Of a stretch of DNA of 55,991 nt, positions 25,765 to 38,800 are shown in pieces. Each line of letters opens with the position of its first letter. Position 1 is the first letter of the stretch. The notes under the pieces are model-generated. The model saw nothing but the letters and a program-made list of their open reading frames with translations. It made no database searches and was not told the DNA's origin. The position numbers were made by a program, and so were the translations under genes. This DNA comes from Hyphomicrobiales bacterium (GTDB taxonomy: Bacteria > Pseudomonadota > Alphaproteobacteria > Rhizobiales > Rhizobiaceae). Location of the stretch: positions 66,672 to 122,662 of the forward strand of contig UBJO01000010.1 in assembly GCA_900465665.1 (NCBI GenBank), given 5' to 3'.

Positions 25765-26544
25765 ATGTCGGAGACCCACGGCAAGTTCATCTGGTGCGAA
25801 TTGATGACGCCCGATACCAAGGGCGCCAAGGATTTCTACACGAAGGTTGTCGGCTGGACGACGAGCGAAATGACCGTCCCCGGCATGCCACCCTATAATA
25901 TCTTCGAGGCCGATGGCGTCGGCCGCGCCGGCATGATGGTCTTTCCTGCCGAGCTTGAAGGCACCGGCATCCCGCCGAACTGGACCGGCTATGTCGCGGT
26001 GGACGATGTCGACCAGAGCGCCCGGGATTTCGCCGCCAATGGCGGCTCCGTCCGCCGCCCGCCGGAAGATATCCCCGAAATCGGCCGCTTCGCCGTGGTT
26101 GCCGATCCGCATGGCGCCGTGATCTGCATCATGACCCCGGCGCCGATGGACAGCCCGCCGCCCGAGGCCGCAATGGGCGCCCCCGGCACGCTCGGCTGGA
26201 GCGAACTCTATGCCGGCGATGGCGGTGAGGCCTTCACCTTCTACGAAAAGCTCTTCGGCTGGACCAAGGACCATGATTTCGACATGGGCCCGATGGGCGT
26301 CTACCGCATCTTCGCCGAGCACGGCACGCCGGTCGGCGGCATGATGACGAAACCGGAGAATGTGCCGATGCCGGCCTGGGCCTATTACTTCAACGTTCCG
26401 GCAATCGATTCCGCCATCGAGCGGGTCAAGGCCGGCGGCGGCCAGGTCGTCAACGGCCCGATGGAAGTGCCCGGCGGCAGCTGGGTGGTGCAGGCGATCG
26501 ACCCGCAGGGCGCCTTCTTCTGCCTCGTGGCGCCGGGCCGCTAG
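25765..26544 (+). CDS. Two-domain VOC (glyoxalase-like) protein
   Basis: 259 residues with two tandem VOC modules: about 7-125 (FIWCELMTPDTKGAKDFYTKVVGW to IGRFAVVADPHGAVICIM) and 140-257 (GWSELYAGDGGEAFTFYEKLFGW to GSWVVQAIDPQGAFFCLV). Such paired modules form a metal-binding barrel and act as glyoxalases, dioxygenases or resistance proteins; the activity cannot be told here. The start follows AGGGAG. Cotranscription with DUF899 is likely. A strong terminator follows. Confidence 0.9.
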   Translation: MSETHGKFIWCELMTPDTKGAKDFYTKVVGWTTSEMTVPGMPPYNIFEADGVGRAGMMVFPAELEGTGIPPNWTGYVAVDDVDQSARDFAANGGSVRRPPEDIPEIGRFAVVADPHGAVICIMTPAPMDSPPPEAAMGAPGTLGWSELYAGDGGEAFTFYEKLFGWTKDHDFDMGPMGVYRIFAEHGTPVGGMMTKPENVPMPAWAYYFNVPAIDSAIERVKAGGGQVVNGPMEVPGGSWVVQAIDPQGAFFCLVAPGR

Positions 26545-26587
26545 ACGCCTGCGCAAGCTGCCATCACGCACCGAATGCAACTCGAAT

Positions 26588-26611
26588 CGGCCCCGGAAAC
26601 GGGGCCGTTTC
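26588..26611 (+). terminator. Rho-independent terminator after the VOC gene
   Basis: CGGCCCCG (26588-26595), loop GAAA, CGGGGCCG (26600-26607), then TTT. An 8-bp perfect GC stem with a stable tetraloop. Confidence 0.8.
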
Positions 26612-26800
26612 GCTGTGGCGAAATAGCCTCTATCGTTCTATTTTTATTAGAATTTTACCGACTAAGCGCTTTTGCGGTTAACCGTTCTTAAACATTTCTG
26701 GGTGGATGCATAACCGGCTATATCGGCGCCTATAGGGCAGTATTGCTTTTGTATCTTCGGCAGAATTATTTGGCCTCAGTTTGTCATTGGGGTATTTTGT
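26612..26800 (+). promoter_or_regulatory. AT-rich upstream region of the giant adhesin gene
   Basis: About 190 nt, more AT-rich than its surroundings. It contains AGCGCTT (26665-26671) and TTAACCGT (26678-26685), both of which recur upstream of the secretion operon. TTAACCG followed by TTCTTAA resembles the two TTAA half-sites bound by CtrA, with a 6-nt rather than 7-nt gap. The ribosome site is weak (GGGG at 26788-26791). Confidence 0.45.
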
Positions 26801-29800
26801 ATGTCTATCGAAGATTCTCGCATCTCTGCCGTTGAAAATGAAACCGCATCGCATGACTTGATCTCCGATATTCATCAGGATGCCCGCCTGCAGACTTCCG
26901 CCCTAGGTGGCGTCGAGGTCGCACAGGCCGATACCACTCAGCCGAGCGATCAGCAGGGCGCCCAGTCGACTGAAACGACCGGCCGCTTGCCGGCAGCCCA
27001 GGACGCAGCCGCCGCAGCACCCGCTGGCCAGGTTGTCCCGGATCAGAACAACATCGCCCATCTGCCGGCCGGCACCGCCATCGACGATATCCACGTCCGC
27101 GGCAACGACCTCGTCCTCGTCCAGGCCGACGGCACCGAGATCGTCATCGTCAACGGCGCGCTCCACGTCCCGACCTTCCTGCTCGGCGAAGTCGAGCTTC
27201 CCCAGCAAGCCGTGATCGCCGCGCTCGAACAGAGCAACATCAACGTCGCCGCCGGCCCCGACGGCTCCTACTCCGCCAGCTCCTCCCCCTCGAGCTCCGG
27301 CGCCAACTTCCAGGACACGACACCAGGCAACGGCGGCGACCCGACGCAGCTGGCGTCGCTGCTGGCCGATACGCAGCAGGCCGATAACGCGCCCAGCCGC
27401 ACGCCGGACGAGCAGAACGGCGTTCCGGTCATCACCACAAGCGGCCTTCTCACCGTTACGGAAATCACCGATGCCAACGGCGCCTTCTCGACCCAGGTCG
27501 TCAACGGCCAGTTCGGCTTCATCCCCGGCAAGGACTTCGGCGTCATCACCGCCGTCGGCCTCTCCGATTCCCTCAATATGGATGAAGGCACCCAGAACGG
27601 CACGCATGTCGATCTGACCTCCAACGGCCAGCCTGTCGTGGTCACCATCAACGGCCTGACCATCACTGGCTCGGTCGATGGCCAGCCGGTCTTCACGCTG
27701 ACGGTCACCAATACCCTGACTGGCGCCTACACCTTCACGCAGTTCGGCCCGCTCGATCATCCCGACCGGGGCGAAAGCGGCGCCGATGACGTGCTGCGCC
27801 TGCAGTTCAGCTACACCGTCACCGACAAGGACGGCGACAGCGTCACCGGCATCGGCTCGGTCGATATCCGCGATGACGCGCCTGTTATCGATCCCACGGC
27901 GAAGAGCCCGGATAGCGCAGTCAACGAAAGCGGCATCACCGGCGGCGAGAGCCATCCCGCGACCACGGCCTCCCTCGGTATCGACTGGGGCGCCGACAAG
28001 GGCAGCAACCGCGACGTGACCTTCGACGCGCAGAACGCGCCGACGGGCCTGACATCGCATGGCGAGCAGATCCATTACCAGATCTCCGCGGATGGCCACA
28101 CGCTGACGGGCTACATCGTCGTCCCGGTCCACGAAGGCGAGCTCTCGGGCCTGCAGACGGTTCCCGTTTTCGTCGTCACCCTTAATCCCTCTGCTGCCAA
28201 CGGCGCCTACACTTTCGAACTGCTGCAGAGCATCGATCACCCGCAGACGGCAGGCTCTGAAGGCGGCGAGGGCTCCGAAGGTGGCATCCGTCCGCTGGCC
28301 GTGACGCTGAGCCAGGACGAGCAGATCGGACTCAATTTCCAGGTCACGGCCAAGGATGCCGATGGCGACACGCTGCCCGTCAACTTCACCGTCACGGTCA
28401 ACGACGACGTCCCGACTGCCAACACCGTCACCAACGAAACCATCATGCAGGACGACCTGCAGACGCTCTTCCCGGGCAACAGCAACCTTGGCGTAACGAG
28501 CGTCAAGGGTGAGGCCGGCGCCCTGTTCACGACGGGTGCCGACGGCTTCAAGAGCATTGAGCTCGGCGGCGAGCAGATGAGCTTCTCGGCCATCTACAAG
28601 ACCGACAAGGGCTTTGCAGCCCAGGAAAGCGTCAGCTGGGGTGAGGGCGTCGTCAAGGGTGGCGTCACCACCTTTACGGCGACCGGCAACGACAGTCACC
28701 AGACCGTCGCGACCTTCATCGTGCATGCTGATGGTTCTTATGAATTCATCGTCAGCGCGCCGATCGTTCACAGCGGCAGCGGCCAGGACGATTTCGGCCT
28801 GACGGTCAACTTCACCGTCACCGATGGCGACGGCGACACCTCGCATGGCTGGCTCGACGTCACCATCAACGACGACGCACCCACGGCAAGCACGGTAAAC
28901 GTAGAAACCAAACTCGACGACGACGCACAGACGATGTTCCCCGGCAATGCCGGTGGTGATGGCGACGTCGCCGACGCCAAGTCGATCTCCGGCGAGGCCG
29001 GCACCCTCTTCAAGGCTGGCGCCGATGGCATCCAGAACGTATCCTTCACGGCTCCGACGGGCATTCAGGCTATCCATGACGTCAACGGCCACGGCGTCGC
29101 CGAAAACCTCGTCTACACCACCACCACGGACGAAAACGGCGCGACGATCCTGACGGCGACCGGCGCGGACAGTGAGCACGTCGTGTTCACGCTGACGGTC
29201 AAGGCCGACGGCAGCTACACCTTCGACCTCTCCGCGCCGCTGGTGCATGGCACCACGGGTGCCACGGAAGACAACCTGCCTGTCACCATCGGCTTCGAGG
29301 TGACGGATGGCGACGGCGACACGGCCTCCGGTTCGCTCACCATCAACGTCAATGACGACGTTCCCACCACGACGGGCACGGTCGTCACTGTGACCGCCGA
29401 TGAAGGCGATATCTCCAACCTGCTGTCTCATGGCAACTCGCCGTTCGACGGTTCTGGCGACGGCTCGTCCTCGAACTTTTCGCTTATTGGCCTCGGCTAC
29501 GCCGCCACCGTTTCCGGCTCGGTCGCCTCCACGGTTGCCTTCGGCGCTGACGGCTCGGCAGCCACGGGTGCCTTCTCGTTCACGGCCGACGCCGCGGCAA
29601 CGCTTGCATCCCTCGGCCTCTCCTCCAAGGGAGGCCAGCTCTCCTATGCCGTGATCGGCAACACCATCGTCGGATATGTCGACAACGGCAGCCACATCTT
29701 CAACATCAACGTCGACCGCCCGGTTCTGTCCTTCACGCTGAACAGCGATGGCAGCTTCAAGTACCAGCAGTACGACCAGCTCGACCATGCAACCGGCAAC

Positions 29801-32800
29801 GGCGCCAACACCGATTTGAAGTCCGGCGACAGCACGGTTTCCGGCATCGACTTCGGCTCGGTCATCAAGGCAACCGACGGCGACGGCGATAGCGTCGTGA
29901 TCGGCGGCAAGCTCGTCGTCACCGTCACCGACGACGTCCCGACCGTCTCGATCTCGCTCACCGGCCGCACCGTCATCCACGACGAAACCTCTGGCCGCGA
30001 CGCAAATAGCAATGACAGCACTGCAAGTGCAGCAAGCAGGGCGTTTGGCGGCCTGGAAACGGCCGAAGGCATTCATGCGCTCGGTTATGCCCGCAACGGC
30101 AACGCCATCGTCAACTACGGCTCCAGCGTCGGCACCGACGAGCCGAGCAAGGTCTCGCTGACGCTGCACGTCACCAGCGAAGCATCCGGCCTGAAGACCA
30201 TCGATAACGAAGCGATCACCCTGCACGAGGAAGGCGGCCTGGTCGTCGGCCGCGACACGCACAACGAAGTTGTTTTCGCGATCAGCCTCGACAGCGAAGG
30301 TCGCGTCAGCATCGCGCAATATCAGGCGATCCAGCATCCTGTCGGCACCGATGCCAACGATCTGGTCAATCTCGCCGGCAAGATTTCGGCTGTCGTCACG
30401 GCAATCGACTATGACGGCGACGTGGCCACCAAGTCCGTCGATATCGGCGGCCAGATCCAGTTCCGCGACGACGCGCCGGTTCTCTCCGGTTCCTCCGTCA
30501 CGGTTACCGCCGATGAAGGCGACATCTTCAACGTCCTGTCGCAGGGCAATAGCGCCGAAGACGGCACGCATGACGGCTCCTCCTCGGATTGGTCGTTGCT
30601 CGGCCTCGGTCTTGCAGCAACCGTCTCCGGTTCGATCGCATCGACCGTCTCCTTTGGCGCCGACGGCGCTGCCGCAGGCGGCGGCTTCTCCTTTGTCGCA
30701 AACGCCACAAGCACGCTGACGGCTCTTGGCCTGTCGTCGCAGGGCGGCCAGCTCTCCTACGCCGTGGTCGGCAACATGATCGTCGGCTACGTCAACGTCA
30801 TCGGTCAGGGCTACAACCCGCTCGTCGACCGTCCGGTCCTGTCGCTGACGCTGAACAGCGACGGCAGCTTCAAGTTCCAGCAGTACGACCAACTCGACCA
30901 CGTTGCCGGCAACGGCACCAACACCGACCTGAAGACCACCTCCGGCTCGCTTGCCGGCATCGACTTCGGCTCGGTCATCAAGGCGACGGATGGCGACGGC
31001 GACAGCATCACCCTGGCTGGCAAGCTCGTCGTCAAGATCACCGACGACGTCCCCACCGTCTCGATCTCGCTCACCGGCCGCATCGTCACCCATGACGAAA
31101 GCATCGGCGTCATTAACGGCGACGGGAGCGACGACACGACGTCGCAGAGCGTCAAGTCGATCTTCACCGCTTTCGAGAACAGCGATCACGCGACAGCGCT
31201 CGGCTATGCCCGCGAAGCGGGTGCGATCGTCAACTACGGCTCCAGCGTTGGCACCGATGGCCAGGGCAAGACCACGCTGACCCTCAGCGTCACCAGCAGC
31301 GAATCCGGCCTGTTCACGACGGCCGGCAAGGCGATCACGCTCTCGATGAGCAACGGCCTCGTCATCGGCCGCGACAGCGACGGAAAAGCCGTCTTCGCCA
31401 TCAGCATCGACAGCGATGGCCGCGTCAGCATTGCCCAGTACCAGGCGATCAAGCATCCAGATGGAAGCAACGCCAACGACCTGGTCGATCTGACAGGCAA
31501 GATCTCCGCCGTCGTTTCCGCCACCGACTATGATGGCGACACGGTCACCAAGTCGGTCGATATCGGCAAGCAGATCCAGTTCCGCGACGATGCGCCGGTT
31601 CTGAAGGCTGTCAGCAGCGTCAGCCTCAGCGAGGACGATCTCGCCAACGGCTCGTCTCCCGACGGCACGCATCTTTCCGTCAAGGGCGATCTCGACATCT
31701 CGCTCGGCGTGGATGGCGGCAAGGTCGTTCTGGCGGCCGATGGCGCCAAGTGGGACGATGCAAGCAAGACCCTGACGGCCGGCGACGGCTCCTGGAAGGT
31801 TACGCTCGGCAACGACGGCAAATATACCTTCACGCTGCTGCACAACACGGCTCACACCGGCGCCGGCGCCGACGATCTGAAGATCGCCGTAACCTACACC
31901 GCGACCGACAATGACGGTGATTCCATCACCGGCAATTTCAACGTCACCATCAAGGACGACGTGCCGACGGCAAGCTATTCCGGTCGCATCACGGTTCAGG
32001 AAACGGCCAACACCGATGGCTCATTCCACCAGACCTCGGCCACCGGCACCATGACGTTCGTGGCCGGCGCCGATGGCGCAAAGGTGACCGCGATTTCCTA
32101 CGGATTGGGCACGAACGCAGCTCCGATCGTCGCCGACGAAGATGCGGACTCTTATACCGCTAAGGCCATGACGTCGGGCGGCCAGGCGGTTCACATCGTC
32201 GAATCCGCTGATCACCTGACCCTGACCGGCGTCCGCGCCGACGGCCTGACCGTCTTCGTGGTCGAGGTCACCAATGCCGCGACCGGCGCATACAAGTTCA
32301 CCCAGTCGCTCCCGCTCGACCAGCCGGACAAGAACGAAACCGGCTCCGCCGATGGCATCCTGCTGAAGATCGGCTTCACCGTCACCGACGGCGATGGCGA
32401 CACGTCGAGCAGCAGCCTGCAGATCGCCGTCAACGACGACGGCCCGAAGGCCTACTTCTCCAACACGGTCACCGTGACCGAAGCCGGTACCGACAACGGC
32501 CAGTTCATCCAGCAGAGCGCCGATGGCAAGCTGCTCTTCGACGGTGGCGCTGATGGCGCCCAGATCACCAGCATTGTCTACCGCTTCGGCAACACGATCA
32601 TGGAAATGCCGGAAGCCCAGGGCGAAAGCATCCGCTGGCCGGCGCTGACGTCGAACGGCCAGGCGATCACGGTTACCACCTCCAGCGATGGCCTGACGGT
32701 CACCGGCAAGGTCGGCAACGTCGAGATCTTCTCGCTTCATGTCACCGACGTGAAGACGGGTGCCTATACCTTCACCCAGTCCGGCCCGATCGATCATCCG

Positions 32801-35800
32801 GATAAGGGGCAGTCCGGCGCCGACGATTCGCTGCGCATGGTCTTCGACTTCGTCGTCACCGACAAGGATGGCGACACCGCGACCAACGCCGTGCAGGTCG
32901 ATATCCGCGACGACGCACCGACCGCGGGTTATGCCGGACGCATCACCGTCCAGGAAACCGTCAACACCGACGGTTCCTTCCACGAGACCTCCGCCACCGG
33001 CACGATGAGCTTCCACGCTGGTGCCGACGGCGCCAAGATCACCTCGATCGCCTACGGCTTGAGCGGCGGCCCTTCGAACCCTGTCATCTCCGATGCCAAC
33101 GAGACCAAGTTCACGACTGTTGCGCTCACGTCAGGTGGCCAGCAGATCCAGATCCAGCAGGTCGATGCGCTGACCCTCGTCGGCAAGCTTGCCGACGGCA
33201 CGCAGATCTTCAAGATCGAAGTCACCAACGCAGCGACGGGTGCCTACAAGTTCACGCAGCTTGGCCCAATCGACCATCCCGATGGCGCCAACACCGGTGC
33301 GGACGACGGCCTTCGCATGAAGATCGTCTACACGGTCACGGACGCAGACGGCGACAGCGTCAACGGCAGCGTCCAGATCGACATCAACGACGGCGGCCCG
33401 ACCATCAACGGCACGGCGCATGCCGTGAACCTCCTGTCCAACGGCGATTTCACTAGCGGCACCTGGGCGCACCCTGAAAGCTGGGGTGCATGGGCGACGG
33501 AATCCACCGGCTGGAAGATCGAAGGCACCGTTCCCGGCCAGACCGGCGTTCAGCTTGAAAAGATCGTCGGAACCTACTTCGGCCTCGCTTCGTCGAACGG
33601 CCATCCGATGGTCGATCTCGGCGCCTCGCCGGGCAACATCGCGATCTCGCAGAACGTCGCCGGCCTGACGGCTGGCGACAAGTACACGATCAGCTTCGAA
33701 GTCGGCTCCTACGATCCGAACTCGTCGGCTCTAGAGGTTCACTGGAACAACCAGGTCTACACAATCCCGGTAACCGGCGCGATGAAGGTCGTCACCCTCG
33801 ATGTGGTGGCGGGCAGCGGCACCAACACGCTGACCTTCAAGGAAGTCGGCTTTGCCAACGACAACACCGGCACCTATCTCGCCAACATCAGCCTGACGCA
33901 TGGCGCGCCGGTTCCCGTCTTCACGGCAACGACCGGCGAAGACGACGGCCAGATCAAGTTCAACCTTCACGAAGGCACCGACTTCTCGTTCGGCGCTGAC
34001 ACGAAGGGTGAGGTGAATTTCGACACGACGCATGTCACAATCACGACGCCGTCGGGCACGACGATCACGCTCGATCAGGGCGCCTATCACTACGACAAGG
34101 CCACCGGCGCATTCACCATCACCCCCGGCTGGCACTTCAACGGTCTGAGCCAGGGCGAACTGGCGACGATCACCATCTCGTTCACCGTCAAGGACGGCGA
34201 CGGTGACATCAAGTCGGCCGTGTATCAGGTCACGGTCACCGGCAACAACGACCTGGTGACGACCTCGGTGGGCTTCCCCGACGGCGGCACCATCACCGAA
34301 TACCAGGCGACCGACATCCGCGCCGGCTCGACCACGGATCGCACCGAGTTCGACGCACCCGCAGGCTACGCCGGCTATAATGGCGGTGGCTTCTACATCT
34401 ACGACGATCAGGGCGACAAGCACACCGTGACGGTTGCCGCCGGCGGCACCGGCTACTTCGGCACGCTCACCGCTGCCGTCGGCGAGGAAACCGCCAATGA
34501 CGGCGTCGGCTGGGTCGACTGGAAGTATCACGTCAACGACGCGACGCTGAACCAGCTCGCCGAGGGTGAAACCCGCACCGAGGTCTTCCACGTCACCATC
34601 GACGACGGCCACGGCTCGACCACGACCCGCGACATCACCGTCAAGCTCGTCGGCACCAACGACAAGCCGGTCTTCGACATCGTCGACCCCGCTGCAGGCG
34701 CGGTCACCGAGGATACCGCGCCAACGGCAAGCGGCACAATCGCCTTCACCGACGCCGACCTGATCGACACCCATACCGCGACCGTAACGGCACCGCAGGG
34801 CCCGACCTACGGCACCTTCACGCTCGGCGCCGTCAGCGAATCCGCCACCACGGCGGGCGGCAGCGTCGGTTGGACCTACACGCTGAACAGCTCGGCTCAG
34901 GCTTTGGCTGAAGGCGACGTTCGCACCGAAACCTACAAGGTCTCGATCGACGACGGCCATGGCGGCGTGATCACCAAGGACGTGACGATCACCATTACCG
35001 GCACAAACGATGCCGCCGTGATCGGTGGCACGACAACGGGTTCGGTGACCGAGGACGTGGCGACCATCAACCTCTCGACGCCGCTCTACAAGGAAGACTT
35101 CAGCGGCAACAACGCCGCCAGCGGCTGGGGCAGCAACGCCCTGTTGCAGACGCGTGGCTTCTCGCAACACGTTTCCGAAAACAACTTCGGCAACTACGAC
35201 GGTCAGCAGTCGATCGCCAAGACGATCGTCTTCGCACCGGCAGGCGCCGGCCCGGCAACGGCTCAGATCGATTTTGATTTCATCAAGATCGACAGTTGGG
35301 ACAGGGGCGAGCACTTGAACGTCTACCTGAACAACGGCCTCGCATTCGCCTTCACGCCGAAGAATACCGGCAATGACGGTCTCGACGGCACCACGGGCAC
35401 GTTTACGGCAGGCGGCATCACCGGCACCTACGTCATCACCTCGAGTGGTGTCGACACGCAGCTGGGCGGCAGCGATAGCTATCTCGACCGCATCTACCAC
35501 ATCACCATCATCGCCGAAGGCGCCGGTAATCAGGTTACGCTCGGCTTCGGCAATAACCTGAACGAGGACTACAGAAACGAAGACTTCGGCATCGACAACA
35601 TCGTCATTCGCGATGCGGCCGCCTCCAAGCTCTTCGCGCAGGGTGACCTGACGGTTGTCGACGTCGACCACGACCAGTCGAGCTTCGTCGCCCAACAGGC
35701 GACGGCAGGCACGGCGGGCTACGGCGTGTTCACGCTGACCACCGGTGGCCATTGGACGTACACCGCCAACAACAGCAACCCTGCGATACAGGCGCTCAAG

Positions 35801-38800
35801 GCTGGCGAGCAGGTGACCGATAGCTTCACCGTGCAGTCGATCGACGGCACGTCGAAGGTCGTCACCGTGACCATCAATGGCACCAACGATGCACCGACGG
35901 CGATTGCCTTGTCGAACAACACAGTCGACGAAAACGACACCGGAGCCATCATCGGCAAGCTGACAACCACCGACAAGGATATCGGCGACACCTATAGCTA
36001 CACGGTATCGGACAACCGCTTCGAAGTGGTCGACGGCTCCTTGAAGCTGAAGAGCGGCGTGTCGCTGAACTACGAGGCGGAACACTCCGTCAACGTCACG
36101 GTAACGTCGAAGGATAGCGGCAACCTCACGGCATCGCAGACCTTCACGATCCAGGTCGGCGACGTCAATGAGAAGCCGAACGCAGGTTCCGACTTCACGG
36201 TGAACGCAGCGGAGAATGTCAGCGATACGACGGTTCTCGCCAAGATCACGGCGACGGATCCGGATGCCGGTCCTCAGAACCTGAAATACTCCATCGCTTC
36301 GGATGTTTCCGGCAAGTTCGAGGTCAATCAGACCACCGGCGAAGTCAGCCTGAAGTCCGGCGCCAGCCTGGACTACGAAACGGACAAGCAGCACGTCGTG
36401 ACGGTTCGCGTCACCGATGCCGGCGGTTTGACCGATGATGTTCAGGTCACGATCAAGGTCACCGACGTCAACGAGAAGCCGGATGCAGGCGCCGACTTCA
36501 CGGTCAGCGCTGCCGAAAACGTTGGCGATACTGTGGTTCTCGCCAAGGTCACGGCGACGGATCCGGATGCCGGTCCTCAGAACCTGAAATACTCCATCGC
36601 TTCGGATGTTTCCGGCAAGTTCGAGGTCAATCAGACCACGGGCGAGGTCAGCCTGAAGTCCGGCGCCAGCCTGGATTACGAGACGGCCCAGCAGCACGTC
36701 GTGACGGTTCGCGTCACCGATGGCGGCAATCTGAGCGATGATGTTCAGGTGACGATCAAGGTCACCGACGTTAATGATGCCCCTGTAGGCAAGAATGGGA
36801 CGGTCACCGCGACGGAAGACACAGCCTACGTCTTCAAGAGTTCGGACTTCAGCTTCACGGATGCCGATGGCAACGGGCTCAAGGGTGTCAAGATCGCGAC
36901 GCTGCCGACGAATGGCACGCTGAAGGTCGATGGAAGCGTGGTCGTGGCAGGTGCCGAAATTTCGGCGGCCGATATTGCTGCGGGCAAACTGACGTTCACC
37001 GCTGCTGCCAACGCCGCCGGCATGAACTACGCCAACTTCACCTTCCAGATCCACGACAACGGCGGCACGGCGAATGGTGGTGTCGATCTGGATCCGACAC
37101 CGAAGACGATTACCGTCAATGTGACGGCGGTGGATGACGGCGTTGCGCTGCTGACGCTTGCCAACTCGACGCATCCGAATGCGGCTGCGCCGACCGTCGG
37201 CGATGTTCTGACGGCGAAGTTGGGGAACGATCCGGATGGCGCAAGCTCGGGCGTGACCTATCATTGGTTAAAGGACGGCACCGCTATTACAAGCGCGACC
37301 GGCTCGACCTACATACTGACCAACGCCGATGTCGGAAAGCAGATCTCGGTTTACGTCACCTATACGGATGGCCAGAGCTTCCCCAGCACGACTGATACGG
37401 TTCAAGCTGGTACGGTCGTCTCGGCCAACCATGCGCCGACCGGAGCTGACGCAACGGTCAATATCATCGAGGACGTGTCACACACTTTCGCAATCAGCGA
37501 ATTTGGCTTCAAGGATGCTGACAACGATACGCTGACAAGCGTTATCATTAAGGCGTTGCCCTCTCCCTCTGCCGGCACATTGCTTTACGCTAATGCTGCC
37601 GTCGCTGTCGGACAGGCGATCACAGCTGCGGATATTGCTGCCGGCATGCTTGTATACGTGCCGAAGGATGATCTCTTCGACAATAAACAGGGCAGTCACG
37701 ACACGAGCTTCAGCTTCCAGGTTAAGGATTCTTCCGGGTCTATTTCCGCAGCGGATAACAAGATCACGCTCGATCTTAGCCGGACGGACTATCTGGATGT
37801 GTCGATTGCCAAGAACAGCACCCAGTTGTTCAATTTATACGGGTACGACGACGGCGAGCACGTTTCGGTGGTCGGATCGACAGGAACAGAAACCGTCTCA
37901 CTCGACACTGCTTATTGGTGGTATACGAACTTCACGCAACTCGACGTTTCTCGCGTGGACGATAATCTTGAAATCAGCTGGTCTTCAAGCGATGGCAACC
38001 GCAGTCTGATGGTGCTCGATCAGTTCCGGGGCAACAGTGGGATCGAATTGCTCAAATTCAACGATGGCGGCTACTTCGCGGGCTATAGCCTGGGGAATAC
38101 TAGCTATAATATTGCGTCGGGGCTGACCGGCGGCAGCGGGAATGACCTCATTGCCGGCAGCGGCGCACACGACACCCTCGTTGGCGGCGGCGGCAACGAC
38201 CTGATCTTTGGCGGTGGGGGCAACGACACCTTGAGTGGCGGCCTTGGCAACGACCTGCTCGTTGGTGGTGCGGGTGCTGACAAGTTCGTGTGGGGCACCG
38301 AAAACCTGAATTCGTCGAACGCTGATGTTATTGCCGATTACAGCCTTTCGGAAGGCGACAAGATCGATCTGCAGAACCTTGTGCCATTGATCGCAAACAA
38401 CAAGTCCATCTCGGATTACGTCAGGCTGTTCGATAACGGCTCGGTCCTGCAGGTCCAGGTCTTTGTCAGCGGGCAGAATGGTGGTTGGACGACGGCCTAC
38501 ACGCTGGCCGGTGTTCGCACCAGCGGCGTGGACTCCGTTCGTATCCATGCCGCTGGCCAGGACTACATCTTCACGGATGACGGAAAGAAACCTGTCGCCT
38601 CCGCCATCGACCCCATCATCCTCGACCTCGACCACAACGGCATTGCCCTGACTACCCTCGAGCATGGCGTCTCCTTCGACATCAATGCCGATGGTCACCA
38701 GGACAAGATCGCCTGGACGGCCGGCACCGATGGCATCCTGGCTTACGACGTGGATGGCAACGGCAAGATCGACAATGGCAGCGAGATCTTCTCGCCGCAC

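Noticed and set aside
26903..31855. 1650-codon open frame on the minus strand opposite the adhesin
   Set aside because: Antisense shadow caused by repetitive high-GC codons of the adhesin. No ribosome site, no recognisable domain, and the plus-strand product is clearly a real adhesin.
33731..37264. 1177-codon minus-strand open frame opposite the adhesin
   Set aside because: Same cause: mirror of biased codon use in the repeats, with Arg/Asp/Val-rich sequence that lacks any domain.
38129..38290. 27-bp periodic repeats considered as a CRISPR-like or VNTR array
   Set aside because: They are in frame and encode GGxGxD nonapeptides, so they are RTX protein repeats.
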